Assembly (NCBI GenBank): GCA_910586875.1
Contig: CAJUJI010000035.1
Span: 1 to 19,923 of the forward strand
Length of the DNA: 19,923 nucleotides
Origin: an uncultured Anaerotruncus sp.
GTDB taxonomy: Bacteria; Bacillota; Clostridia; Oscillospirales; Ruminococcaceae
Direction of reading: 5' to 3'
This document shows positions 7,508 through 16,449 of the stretch, piece after piece (the stretch's first letter is position 1; the number at the start of each line of letters is the position of its first letter). The position numbers and the translations under genes were made by a program. Under the pieces are notes generated by a model. That model saw nothing but the letters and a program-made list of their open reading frames with translations, had not been told where the DNA came from and ran no database searches.

Positions 7508-7697
7508 TTTCACGCACCCTTTCGCACTGGTTGCGGGAGGTTCTCTCCTGCAACACATCCTATGCAGAGTGCGCCAAACACGTTACGAGCCTTCAATTTC
7601 ACCGCCTATATGCGGCCTGGCACAGGCATTTCTGCTGCGCAGCAGCCTTTTGCGACAGGCGGCAAACTCAACTGCTTGCAGCGAGAAAAAGCTTGTG
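7508..7697 (-). other. murG-murA intergenic region with hairpin and palindrome
   Basis: This 190-base gap has no credible gene. A hairpin at 7530-7554 (GTTGC/GCAAC, one mismatch, then GGAG/CTCC, five-base loop) ends 22 bases before the murA start. A perfect 14-base palindrome CTGCTGCGCAGCAG lies at 7632-7645. Neither is followed by a T run on the minus strand, so neither is a terminator, and no convincing promoter is seen. Confidence 0.4.
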
Positions 7698-8819
7698 TCA
7701 GCCGGACAGCAGCCCCAAAATTTCCTGATAGATGCGCTCATTAGCGTCTACAATCGCCATTGCCTGCGCGTTGCGCCCCAGACGCTTGAGTGTCTGAGGG
7801 TCGGCACAGAGCTTTTCTACCGTCTTTTGCAGCAGCTTTGGCGTGAGCAGCTTTTCATCAATCACCACTGCTGCGTCATGCTCTGCAAGCACCTTTGCAT
7901 TGTGGTACTGATGATTCTCTGCCACATTCGGCGATGGAATCAGCACCGATGCGGTACCGCTCGCCTCCAGTTCCGAAAGGGTCATCGCTCCCGACCGGGA
8001 AATCACCAAATCTGCCGCTGCCAAACAATCCGGCATATCATGGATGTATTCCCGCACATCCAAGCCTGCCGCGTTTATCTCGGTCCCAACCGCGTTTAAG
8101 AGGCTGGGAAAACGGTCCTTTTCATACGAGCCGGTTGCATGGATATGATAAATACCGCCCCGCTGCTGCTCCCAGCCCATCAAGCCGGCAATGGCCTCGT
8201 TGATACGCCGCGCACCCAGGCTGCCGCCAAACGAAACAATACAAATTTTATCTTCTCCAATACCAAGCTTTTGGCGCGCCTGTTCCCGATTTGCAAATAA
8301 AATTTGCTCCCTGACAGGGTTCCCCGTCACAAGGTATTCGCGATCTTCCGGCAGGAAGCGTTTCGCCTCCTCCACCGAAATGAGCACCTTATCTGCTGTA
8401 TGTGCAAGCAATTTCGTGGTCACACCCGGAAATGCGTTCGATTCGTGGGTAAGGGTTTTATACCCCAGCTTATGCCCCTCCCGCAGCACCGGTCCGCTTA
8501 CATAGCCGCCTGTCCCGATAATCACATCCGGCTTGAAGCCTTGAATCAGCCGCTTGGCACGCCCCCAGCAGAGTATCAGGCAGCCGATTGCACGCATATT
8601 ATATTTGATATTAAACCAATTTAGCTGCCGCTGAAACCCCAAAATTTCAATCGGCGCAAAGGAAAAACCCGCCGCAGGAATCAGCCGCGCCTCCATCCCC
8701 TTTGGATGTCCCGCAAACAAAATCTCCGCCTCAGGATGGCGCGCCTTGATATAATTTGCAATTGCAATCGCAGGGTTGATATGCCCCGCGGTGCCGCCAC
8801 ATGCAAAAAGGAACTTCAT
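7698..8819 (-). CDS. murG: MurG, lipid II-forming N-acetylglucosaminyltransferase
   Basis: MurG is a GT-B (GT28) enzyme on the cytoplasmic membrane face. It adds GlcNAc from UDP-GlcNAc to lipid I, giving lipid II. The 373 residues include the N-terminal glycine-rich loop CGGTAGHINP (7-16, with H13), the second loop GTGGYVSGP (102-110), the interdomain SFGGSLGARRIN (196-207) and the UDP-binding SRSGAMTLSELEASG near 285-299. No transmembrane helix is expected or seen; a hydrophobic and basic patch around 65-90 probably contacts the membrane. The start is supported by AAGGAG nine bases upstream. It follows ftsW by 52 bases, which puts lipid II synthesis next to the septal polymerase. Confidence 0.98.
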   Translation of the reverse strand: MKFLFACGGTAGHINPAIAIANYIKARHPEAEILFAGHPKGMEARLIPAAGFSFAPIEILGFQRQLNWFNIKYNMRAIGCLILCWGRAKRLIQGFKPDVIIGTGGYVSGPVLREGHKLGYKTLTHESNAFPGVTTKLLAHTADKVLISVEEAKRFLPEDREYLVTGNPVREQILFANREQARQKLGIGEDKICIVSFGGSLGARRINEAIAGLMGWEQQRGGIYHIHATGSYEKDRFPSLLNAVGTEINAAGLDVREYIHDMPDCLAAADLVISRSGAMTLSELEASGTASVLIPSPNVAENHQYHNAKVLAEHDAAVVIDEKLLTPKLLQKTVEKLCADPQTLKRLGRNAQAMAIVDANERIYQEILGLLSG

Positions 8820-8871
8820 CTGCCAAAACTCCTTGACTGTCAGAACCCGCTATCCCAGTGATTTCGTGTTC

Positions 8872-10104
8872 TTATTCTTTTTCCAGGCTGGACTGTCGAG
8901 AAACCGAAAGAATAACCCCCATCTGTGCAAGCAGCATTACCAACGCCGTGCCTCCATAGGAAAAGAACGGCAAACTGATGCCGGTATTGGGGATGGTGTT
9001 GCTTACCACCGCAATATTCAGAATCGTTTGTACTCCCACCTGGGTGGTCAGTCCAACCGCCAGCATGGTCCCAAACCGGTCGCGGCAACGCATTGCGATG
9101 ACAAAGCCGCGCCAAACCAGCAGCGCAAAAATTAAAATGATCAGCGTCGCGCCCACAAAGCCCAGCTCCTCGCAAACGATGGAGAAAATGAAATCGTTCT
9201 GCGGCTCAGGCAGGTAGAGGTGCTTTTGGCGGGAATTGCCGATACCGACCCCCATCAGGCCGCCGGAGCCGATTGCAAGCAAGGATTGGATGGTTTGGAA
9301 ACCATCCCCCTGCGCATCCTTCCAAGGGTCAATCCAATATTCCAAGCGCGACATCGCATAGGGAACCGCACCTGGAATCAGTACAACGATTACCAGTCCA
9401 ATGATGATACATACGCCACCCAGCATGAACCAGCGCAGGTCGGTGCCGCCAATGAACATCATAACAATACCGATAGAAAGAATCAGGATCGTACCTGAAA
9501 GATGCGGCTCCAAAATCATCAGCACCGCAATCATGCCCAGAATGGCCAAAAACGGCCAGACGCCATACCGTGGATTTTTCATCCGCTCATAGTTAATCGA
9601 AATCAGCTGCGCGAACACCACCACCACCGAAAATTTCGCCAGCTCGGACGGCTGAAAGGTGAAGCTGCCGATAATTGGAATCCAGCGCCGCGCATTACCG
9701 GTGTGGTAAAACAGCACCACAATCAGAAGCGTTATGGTAATCAGCAGCAAAAGCAAGCTAAAGCGGTGCAAGATATGGTAGTTGATGCGGGATACCACCA
9801 GCATCATCACAACACCGGCCACCGCAAACAGCAGTTGCCGTTTGATATAATGAAAGCTGTCACCCTTGTTGTAATACGCATAGGCATAGCTTGCAGAAAA
9901 CAGCATAATCAGCCCAATAAACACCAGCGTCAAAACCAAAACCAGAAAGGTCATGTCTACACTGCTCCCTGATTTTGCAAAAAGCCCCAGCGTCGCCGGT
10001 TTTTTATTCCTTTTGGCGGCCGCACGCGGTCGTGCTGACCGGATATTCCGAACCGGCTGGGCCATTGCACCACTGCGTGCTCTGGCTGCATTTGTGTGTT
10101 TCAT
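8872..10104 (-). CDS. ftsW: SEDS glycosyltransferase FtsW/SpoVE
   Basis: This is a polytopic SEDS-family peptidoglycan polymerase of 410 residues that acts with a cognate class B PBP. About ten hydrophobic helices follow a basic, Ala/Arg-rich cytoplasmic N-terminus of roughly 50 residues. Family motifs include NARRWIPIIGSFTFQPSELAK, the extracellular-loop segment YWIDPWKDAQGDGFQ with GSGGLMGVGIG, LPEPQNDFIFS, and the C-terminal NTGISLPFFSYGG. The ATG at 10104 has AGGGG seven bases upstream; an in-frame TTG two codons earlier has poorer spacing. In sporulating Firmicutes the paralogue in this position is often named SpoVE. Vegetative FtsW and SpoVE cannot be separated from sequence alone, and here the gene may serve both. 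It lies 18 bases after mraY. Confidence 0.95.
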   Translation of the reverse strand: MKHTNAARARSGAMAQPVRNIRSARPRAAAKRNKKPATLGLFAKSGSSVDMTFLVLVLTLVFIGLIMLFSASYAYAYYNKGDSFHYIKRQLLFAVAGVVMMLVVSRINYHILHRFSLLLLLITITLLIVVLFYHTGNARRWIPIIGSFTFQPSELAKFSVVVVFAQLISINYERMKNPRYGVWPFLAILGMIAVLMILEPHLSGTILILSIGIVMMFIGGTDLRWFMLGGVCIIIGLVIVVLIPGAVPYAMSRLEYWIDPWKDAQGDGFQTIQSLLAIGSGGLMGVGIGNSRQKHLYLPEPQNDFIFSIVCEELGFVGATLIILIFALLVWRGFVIAMRCRDRFGTMLAVGLTTQVGVQTILNIAVVSNTIPNTGISLPFFSYGGTALVMLLAQMGVILSVSRQSSLEKE

Positions 10105-10122
10105 CCGCAAGCCCCTTTCTTC

Positions 10123-11121
10123 TTATATCCTGAATACTGCCAGAATCGCCAGCAGGCTGCCTGCCAGCGTCACCAATGAAAATACCGTCACAATTTTAAT
10201 CTCGCTCCAACCGGACAGCTCAAAATGGTGGTGAATCGGGCTCATCTTAAAGATGCGTTTGCCGGTGGTTTTAAAGCTGATCACCTGCAAAATAACCGAA
10301 AACGCTTCACACCAATAGATGACCCCCGCCAATACCAAGAGCAGCGGTATCCCCACATCAAACGCCAGCGCTACCACCAGTCCGCCCAAAAACAGCGAGC
10401 CGGTGTCCCCCATAAACACCTTGGCGGGGTAAAAATTCCAGACCAGAAAGCCCAGCACACCGCCTGCCAGCGCTGCCGCAATCACACCCGCCTGTGCCGC
10501 GCCCAGCAGTCCAGCAATCACCACAAAGCAAAGCGCATACACAAATGTGACCGATGAGGCAAGCCCATCAATGCCATCGGTCAGATTGACCGCATTGACA
10601 AAGCCAGTAATTACAATCACCGCGAACGGGTAATAAAGCAGTCCTAAATTCCATTGACCGATAAACGGGATAATCACAATGGAGGAACGATCGCCGGCCA
10701 GCCAGAGCATGGTCAGGTAAAACACCGCAATAATCAGCTGCATCAAATACTTTTGACGGGCGGTGAGGCCGAGATTTTGCTTTTTGACCACCTTAATATA
10801 GTCGTCTAAAAAACCCACTGCACCAAATGCCAGCGCCATCACAATCCCAGAGAACAGCTTGAGATTACCGCGTCCACCACCCGCAGCCCCTCCCATTGAA
10901 AGGCCCAAAAAACCGGCAACAATTGCTATTGTTGCACCGATTACAAACATTATGCCACCCATCGTTGGAGTGCCCTGTTTCTTTTTATGCCAGGAGGGTC
11001 CGATATCCAAAATGGTCTGTCCGAACTTTAACCGGCGCAGAAAGGGAATAAGCGGAAATCCCAATGCAGCGGTCACCACAAACGCGGTGAGGACCGTCAG
11101 CAGCAAAACCGTTGTATTCAT
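10123..11121 (-). CDS. mraY: Phospho-MurNAc-pentapeptide transferase MraY
   Basis: MraY moves phospho-MurNAc-pentapeptide from UDP onto undecaprenyl phosphate to make lipid I in the cytoplasmic membrane. The 332-residue polytopic protein has about ten transmembrane helices. It carries the signatures HKKKQGTPTMGG (45-56), the Mg-binding aspartate pair D106-D107 in GFLDDYIK, NAVNLTDGIDGLA (176-188), VFMGDTGS (235-242) and the HHH motif SPIHHHFELSGWSE (294-307). The N-terminus and length are typical. AAGGAG stands nine bases before the ATG. It lies 56 bases after murF. No murD gene separates it from ftsW, as it does in many other dcw clusters. Confidence 0.98.
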   Translation of the reverse strand: MNTTVLLLTVLTAFVVTAALGFPLIPFLRRLKFGQTILDIGPSWHKKKQGTPTMGGIMFVIGATIAIVAGFLGLSMGGAAGGGRGNLKLFSGIVMALAFGAVGFLDDYIKVVKKQNLGLTARQKYLMQLIIAVFYLTMLWLAGDRSSIVIIPFIGQWNLGLLYYPFAVIVITGFVNAVNLTDGIDGLASSVTFVYALCFVVIAGLLGAAQAGVIAAALAGGVLGFLVWNFYPAKVFMGDTGSLFLGGLVVALAFDVGIPLLLVLAGVIYWCEAFSVILQVISFKTTGKRIFKMSPIHHHFELSGWSEIKIVTVFSLVTLAGSLLAILAVFRI

Positions 11122-11177
11122 GCTTTTTGTCTCCTTATCTCAAAGCCTGTGGCGCAGCCGCCGCAGCGCGATTGGTT

Positions 11178-12521
11178 TCATAATCCTTGGAGGATCTCCT
11201 CCAGACGCATCCCGCGGCTCCCCTTGACCCAGACCACATCGCCTGCCGCAACAAGCTGCTGCAATTCGGCCAGAAGCTCCTGCTTGTGTGCAAACCAGCG
11301 GGCGATGGGGCGGAGCTGATTGGCTCCCTCCACATAAAACCGCGCCTGCTCCCCATAGGCAAGCAGTAAATCCACCTGATGCGTTGCTGCAAAGCGTCCA
11401 ATTTCGATATGCGCCTCGTGGGATACCGGACCCAGCTCGAGCATATCCGCCAACACCGCAATTCGTTTGCCGGTGCAGGGATAATCCGCCAGCGTGGTAA
11501 GCGCCGCCCGCATCGAGTCCGGCGCCGCATTATAGCAGTCCTCCACCACCGTATAGCCGCTGCGCTGCACCACCCGCTGGCGCATTCCAGATGGCTGGTA
11601 GCCCTCAAGCGCCCTTGCACAGACAGCGAGCGGAATGCCAAGCTCCTGGCCGACCGCACAGGCCACCAATGCGTTCTGCACATTATGCCGTCCGATGCAG
11701 GGCAAGGTCACCGGTACGCGCTCCTCTCCCATACAAAGGATAAAGGTCGTCTGCTGAGTATCCTGCTGAATTTCCTGCGCACGAATGCTGCACTGCGGAT
11801 TTTCCAGCCCGTAAAAGCGCACCCGCAGCCTTGGAATATTGACGGTGCGCAACAGATCATTGTCACCACAAAGCAGCAGCGGTGCGCCGTCCGGCAGGGC
11901 GTCCGCCAGCTCCAGCTTCGCCTTGAGGATATTTTCACGGCTGCCCAGCCGTTCAATATGGCTCACCCCAATGTTGGTAATCACGCCAATCTGCGGCTGG
12001 CAGACCGCCGCAAGCGCAGCGATCTCCCCCAGCCCCTCCATACCCATTTCAATTACAGCTGCTTCATGGGCAGGGGTCAGCTGCAACAAGGTTTTTGGCA
12101 GACCTATTTCATTGTTGAGGTTGCCCTCGGTTTTTAAGGTGCAAAAACCGGCCGATACTACCTGTGCAATCATATCCTTCGTGGTGGTTTTTCCAACGCT
12201 TCCAGTAATCCCCACACAGCGAATTGGAAATTTGTACCGGTAATGCCGCCCAACGGCCATCAGAGCACGCTCGGTATCCTCCACATAAAGAACATGGTCG
12301 CTGCCGTAATCGCGGCGCTCCTGTGCGATAGCCCAGGCAGCCCCCTTCTGAAGCGCCTGCGCAAGATAGTCATGCCCGTTAAAACGCTCCCCCACCAACG
12401 CAATAAATAAACAGCCTGTCGGAAGTGTGCGCGTATCGGTGGAAATCTCGGTAACCTCGCCTGTATAAGCGCCTGCACAGCCAATCGCATCTGCAATTTC
12501 CTGTATTGTCATCTTTTCCAC
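11178..12521 (-). CDS. murF: UDP-MurNAc-tripeptide:D-Ala-D-Ala ligase MurF
   Basis: MurF is the ATP-dependent ligase that adds D-Ala-D-Ala to UDP-MurNAc-tripeptide. The 447 residues show the N-terminal substrate domain (STDTRTLPTGCLFIALVGERFNGH split over 27-50), the P-loop GITGSVGKTTTK (104-115), EMGMEGLGEI with the metal-binding region, the NIGVSHIERLGSRENILKAK segment and a normal C-terminus GSRGMRLEEIL. The start is a GTG at 12521, giving MEKMTIQEIADAIG, which aligns with the usual MurF beginning; AGGGG, shared with the murE stop region, is 11 bases upstream. An ATG three codons later is the alternative and has only a weak GGA. The gap to murE is eight bases, so the two are translationally coupled. 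Confidence 0.97.
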   Translation of the reverse strand: MEKMTIQEIADAIGCAGAYTGEVTEISTDTRTLPTGCLFIALVGERFNGHDYLAQALQKGAAWAIAQERRDYGSDHVLYVEDTERALMAVGRHYRYKFPIRCVGITGSVGKTTTKDMIAQVVSAGFCTLKTEGNLNNEIGLPKTLLQLTPAHEAAVIEMGMEGLGEIAALAAVCQPQIGVITNIGVSHIERLGSRENILKAKLELADALPDGAPLLLCGDNDLLRTVNIPRLRVRFYGLENPQCSIRAQEIQQDTQQTTFILCMGEERVPVTLPCIGRHNVQNALVACAVGQELGIPLAVCARALEGYQPSGMRQRVVQRSGYTVVEDCYNAAPDSMRAALTTLADYPCTGKRIAVLADMLELGPVSHEAHIEIGRFAATHQVDLLLAYGEQARFYVEGANQLRPIARWFAHKQELLAELQQLVAAGDVVWVKGSRGMRLEEILQGL

Positions 12522-12529
12522 AGCTTGTT

Positions 12530-13975
12530 TTACCCCTTCTTTTGCCGCGCCAGAATTTCTGTCACAATCCGCTTTTCGTCAAAACAGATGGTCTCCCCAT
12601 GCAGCACCTGGTAATCTTCGTGCCCCTTGCCCGCCAAAATTAAAATATCATCCTCAATGCAGTGGGAGAGCGCCCACTCAATCGCTGCATAGCGGTCGGC
12701 GATTACCTCATAGGGGGTTTCGGGATGCTCCTTAATTCCAGGAAGCACATCGTTGATAATCTGCATTTCATCCTCATCGCGCGGATTGTCTGAGGTAAGA
12801 ATTACAAAATCTGCCAACCGTGCGACAATCTCCCCCATCAGACGGCGTTTACCGCGGTCCCTGTTGCCTGCGCTGCCAAACAGCACCACCACCCGCCCTT
12901 TCGCAAACTTTTTCATGGTGGTGATGATCTTTTCCAGCCCATCCGGACTATGCGCATAATCGCGTATAATCGTAAAAGCGGTATCGGCAGGCAGCACCTC
13001 AATGCGCCCCACCACGCCGGTACAGCTGCTAAGCCCCTGCGCAACCTGCGCAATGCCGAGCCCCAGCGTCAGACAAGCGGTGCCGGCGGCCATCGCATTG
13101 GAAACCGAAAAATCACCCGGAACCGGCAGCTTTACCCGTGCAATCTCCCCCATTCCCACAAGCTGGAACATACTGGAATCAGGTGCAGGACGGATATCGC
13201 GGGCGGTATAATCCGCCTCGTCACGCGCCATCGAAAAGCTCACTAGCCGGCAGGAGATCTCCTCCGTCAACCGCTGTCCATAGGCGTCATCCAGATTCAC
13301 CACCGCTGTGTCACACATGGAAAACAGTTTCTTTTTGGCAAAGAAGTAGTTCTCCATGTCGTGATGATAGTCCAGGTGATCCTGGGTCAGATTGGTAAAC
13401 ACCGCGGTTTGATAGTGCAGCCCCGCCAACCGCTGCTGATCCAACGCATGGGAGGAGCACTCCATCACCACATAATCGCAGCCTGCGCTGAGCATCCGAG
13501 CCAGCATACTGTGCAGCGCCAACGGATCAGGCGTCGTGTGCTTCGCAGGCAGCACAATATCATGAATTTCATTGTGAATGGTCCCGATCAGTCCCACCTG
13601 ATGGCCTGCTGCTTCCAGAATATGCTTGATCATGCAGGTGACGGTCGTTTTCCCGTTGGTGCCGGTCACCCCCACCAGCTTCAATTTGCGAGCGGGGTTC
13701 CCATACCAGTTGCCACATAAAATCCCATACGCATAGCGGGTATCCGGAACAAGAATCTGCCCGTTTAACCCCATGTCCCGCTCACAGAGCACGCCCGCCG
13801 CCCCCGCCGCAAGCACCTCCTCGGCGTGGTCATGCCCGTCAAATCTGCCTCCCTTGATACAAACGAATAACATACCAGGTTCTATCTGGCGTGAATCGGC
13901 GGTCACACCGGTAATTTCACAATCCTGCATTTGATGTTTGCAGTCAAGTCCTTCCAGTAGTTGCTGTAACCGCAT
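12530..13975 (-). CDS. murE: MurE ligase, predicted meso-diaminopimelate adding
   Basis: MurE adds the third residue of the stem peptide to UDP-MurNAc-L-Ala-D-Glu using ATP. The 481-residue protein shows TADSRQIEPGMLFVCIKG in the N-terminal domain, the P-loop GVTGTNGKTT (102-111), the TTPDP segment, ECSSHALDQQRL, and TNLTQDHLDYHHDMENYF. In the C-terminal domain it has GSAGNRDRGKR and DNPR (396-399). DNPR is the motif that binds meso-diaminopimelate; lysine-adding enzymes have a different residue in place of the arginine. The start at 13975 (MRLQQLLEGL) has AAGGGGG eight bases upstream; the frame is open 29 codons further but without support. It follows the PBP gene after 215 bases and is coupled to murF. 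Confidence 0.97.
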   Translation of the reverse strand: MRLQQLLEGLDCKHQMQDCEITGVTADSRQIEPGMLFVCIKGGRFDGHDHAEEVLAAGAAGVLCERDMGLNGQILVPDTRYAYGILCGNWYGNPARKLKLVGVTGTNGKTTVTCMIKHILEAAGHQVGLIGTIHNEIHDIVLPAKHTTPDPLALHSMLARMLSAGCDYVVMECSSHALDQQRLAGLHYQTAVFTNLTQDHLDYHHDMENYFFAKKKLFSMCDTAVVNLDDAYGQRLTEEISCRLVSFSMARDEADYTARDIRPAPDSSMFQLVGMGEIARVKLPVPGDFSVSNAMAAGTACLTLGLGIAQVAQGLSSCTGVVGRIEVLPADTAFTIIRDYAHSPDGLEKIITTMKKFAKGRVVVLFGSAGNRDRGKRRLMGEIVARLADFVILTSDNPRDEDEMQIINDVLPGIKEHPETPYEVIADRYAAIEWALSHCIEDDILILAGKGHEDYQVLHGETICFDEKRIVTEILARQKKG

Positions 13976-14138
13976 CGGTTTTACCCCCTTAGTTATGTCA
14001 AAAACTTTCTGCCCAAAAACGAAAATCCAAAGGTTGCCGCCCTTCAAAGCTGCTGTTTTCACTGCGAGCCGCAGGAAAACATCCCGAAAACAAGCGTCGC
14101 AAAGCCGCCTGTTCTCCCGAAAAGTGCATTGGGGTGCA

Positions 14139-14164
14139 TTGCGGCTCGATTATCCGAGCCGCAA
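14139..14164 (-). other. Perfect 10-bp hairpin in the PBP-murE gap
   Basis: TTGCGGCTCG and CGAGCCGCAA flank the six-base loop GATAAT on the minus strand, 27 bases after the PBP stop codon. No T run follows, so it is not a standard terminator; an mRNA-stabilising or processing element is a reasonable guess. The motif GCGGCTCG recurs on the same strand in a smaller hairpin, CTGCGGCTCGCAG, at 14062-14074. The rest of the gap shows no gene and no clear promoter. Confidence 0.5.
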
Positions 14165-14190
14165 GAGAAAAGCCCCCTGTGAAATAAGCG

Positions 14191-16449
14191 TTATCCAGCC
14201 AGCGAAGTATCGGTAAAGCGCACCGTGACAACCGTGCCGTGCTGCACCATGGTGCCCGCCTCTGGCGACTGAGAAATCGCCTGGCTGTGGGAACCTTCGA
14301 TGCCGATACCGCTGATGGAGATATTCAGTCCCGCAATATCCACAATTTCGCGGTTTGCTTGCGCAACCGTCATGCCCAATACATTCGGCACCGCAACCAT
14401 CTCCTCTTCGGTTGCCTCCTCGGTGTAAAGCACCACGCGGCCGTCCTTCGGGATCGGTTCCTGATAGCCTGGCACCTGCCGCAAAACGGTTGTGCCGTTA
14501 CCCTCAATTTTGTATTTCAATCCGGCAATGCGCAGGATGGATTCTGCATCGTGAATATCCTTATCCAACAGCATCGGGGTTTGAGTTGCAACATTTTCCA
14601 GTTCTTCCTCGGTATACTGCGGCTCGATGCCTATATAAGGCAGCACATCCGCCAGGATGGATCCGACAACCGGCGCCGCTACTGTAGAGCCATATGCGTT
14701 GTAAAGGTCCGGCTCGTCAATCAGTACCAGACAGCCGATCTGTGGGTCATCCACTGGTGCAAAGCCAAAGAAGGACACCACATATTTCATTGGGTCGCCA
14801 GTCTTGCGGCCGTCCAGCTTTTCAGAGGTGCCGGTTTTGCCGCCAATTCGGTAGCCTGGGATACGCGCTGCCTTACCAGAGCCCTCGGTCACAACCGACT
14901 CCAGCATCAACGCAATGTCCTTGGACACCGCTTCCGAAACTACCTGACGTTTGACCTTCGGCTCGGTGGTTGAGATGACATTCCCGTTCTGATCCACAAT
15001 CTGTTTGACCACATAAGGCTGCATCAGATGTCCGCCGTTGACCGCTGCCGAAACCGCTGTTATCAGCTGAATCGGCGTGACCTTGAAGGTCTGACCAAAC
15101 GAACAGGAGGAAACCTCTGCGATTCCCATATTTTCCACCTGATGGTAGATGCTTTTCACCTCACCCGGCAGGTCGATTCCGGTGCCTTCGGTTAGGCCAA
15201 AATTGCTGAAATAATCCGAAAAGATATATTTGCCCATCCGCTGCCCAATGTCGATGAACGCCGGATTACAGGAGTTGCGCACGGCATCTGCAATATTCTG
15301 CTCGCCATGTCCCATATGGTTCTGATCCCACACCCAGCAACGCTGCCGGTTGCCCGCAACATCCACCCATCCTTGGCAGAAAAACTGCGTGCCATGATCG
15401 ATCGCGCCGCTTTCCAGCGCACCAGAGGCGGTAATAATCTTGAAAACCGAGCCCGGCTCATACGGGTCGGAAACAGACGGGTTGCGCCACTGGGCAAACT
15501 GCGCCTGGCGCAGTGCCTCCTGGTACTGCTCCCGCTGCTCATAGGTATTGAGCGACTCCAGCTCCTCAATCTTTTTGGGGTCGATAATTTTACTCGGGTC
15601 ATTCGGGTCAAAGTCCGGCTTGCTCGCCATCGCCAGCACCGCGCCGGTCTGTACATCCATAATAATACCGGTTACCCGCTGCATCACCCGATGCTCATTG
15701 ACCGCGGTTTCCAGGTTCTTTTCCAGAAAATGCTGGATTTTTTCATCGATGGTCAGCACCAGCGAATTGCCATCCTGCGCATCATAAACCTGCTCAAACT
15801 CAAGCGGCATGGTAACACCTGCCGAGTTGCGCATCGAAAGCGAGCGTCCCGCTGTGCCAGAGAGCACTTTATTATAATAGGACTCCAACCCGTAAGCGCC
15901 AACATTCTCGCTGTTTACCCAGCCCAGCACATTGGCTGCAAAATTTTCATACGGATAACGCCGAATGGTATCCTCCTCTAAAAAAATCCCCTTTACGCCA
16001 TTCTCGCTGACATAGGCCATCAGCGCATCTGCCTCTGGCTTTTCTACCTTCGTTTTGATCTTTTGATAATAATAGCTGTCGGGATTTTCCAGCTTTTTAC
16101 GGACAAACTCCTCCTCTACCCCCAGCTGGCTTACCAATGTGTCAATAACCTTCTGTTGTTTGGTGCCATCACTATCATCCTTCTTGATGGTGCCCGGCTC
16201 GATACAAACGGTATAAGCGGTCGCGCTTTGCGCCAATACCACCCCATTGGTATCGTAAATGGTGCCGCGGTTGGCGGCAATCCGGTTGGTACGCAGCTGC
16301 TGTGAAAGCGCACGGCTTTGCAACTCGCTGCCTTGCACAATTTGCAGCCGAAATAGCTGATGCAAAACCACGCAAAAGCCAAAAATCAGCATCCCTACCA
16401 GGATTACCACAATTCGGCTTTTCATATGATAAGATGGCTGTTTCACCAT
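14191..16449 (-). CDS. spoVD: Class B penicillin-binding protein with two PASTA domains (SpoVD/FtsI type)
   Basis: This monofunctional transpeptidase crosslinks septal or spore peptidoglycan together with the SEDS protein encoded downstream. In 752 residues the order is: N-terminal membrane anchor (about 11-33), PBP dimerisation domain with NRGTIYDTNG (about 60-69), and a transpeptidase domain with SVFK (catalytic S334, K337), SCN (393-395) and KTG (538-540). Two PASTA repeats follow from about 635, the first around MLLDKDIHDAESILRIAG and the second around VPNVLGMTVAQANREI. The start at 16449 (MVKQPSYHMK) gives a standard anchor; AGG is nine bases upstream, and a GGAAGG a little further. The frame runs open 94 codons upstream to 16731, but those residues are not family-like. 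In Firmicutes the PASTA-bearing copy in this slot is usually named SpoVD; if it is the only one, it would act as FtsI/PBP2B in division. Confidence 0.95.
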   Translation of the reverse strand: MVKQPSYHMKSRIVVILVGMLIFGFCVVLHQLFRLQIVQGSELQSRALSQQLRTNRIAANRGTIYDTNGVVLAQSATAYTVCIEPGTIKKDDSDGTKQQKVIDTLVSQLGVEEEFVRKKLENPDSYYYQKIKTKVEKPEADALMAYVSENGVKGIFLEEDTIRRYPYENFAANVLGWVNSENVGAYGLESYYNKVLSGTAGRSLSMRNSAGVTMPLEFEQVYDAQDGNSLVLTIDEKIQHFLEKNLETAVNEHRVMQRVTGIIMDVQTGAVLAMASKPDFDPNDPSKIIDPKKIEELESLNTYEQREQYQEALRQAQFAQWRNPSVSDPYEPGSVFKIITASGALESGAIDHGTQFFCQGWVDVAGNRQRCWVWDQNHMGHGEQNIADAVRNSCNPAFIDIGQRMGKYIFSDYFSNFGLTEGTGIDLPGEVKSIYHQVENMGIAEVSSCSFGQTFKVTPIQLITAVSAAVNGGHLMQPYVVKQIVDQNGNVISTTEPKVKRQVVSEAVSKDIALMLESVVTEGSGKAARIPGYRIGGKTGTSEKLDGRKTGDPMKYVVSFFGFAPVDDPQIGCLVLIDEPDLYNAYGSTVAAPVVGSILADVLPYIGIEPQYTEEELENVATQTPMLLDKDIHDAESILRIAGLKYKIEGNGTTVLRQVPGYQEPIPKDGRVVLYTEEATEEEMVAVPNVLGMTVAQANREIVDIAGLNISISGIGIEGSHSQAISQSPEAGTMVQHGTVVTVRFTDTSLAG

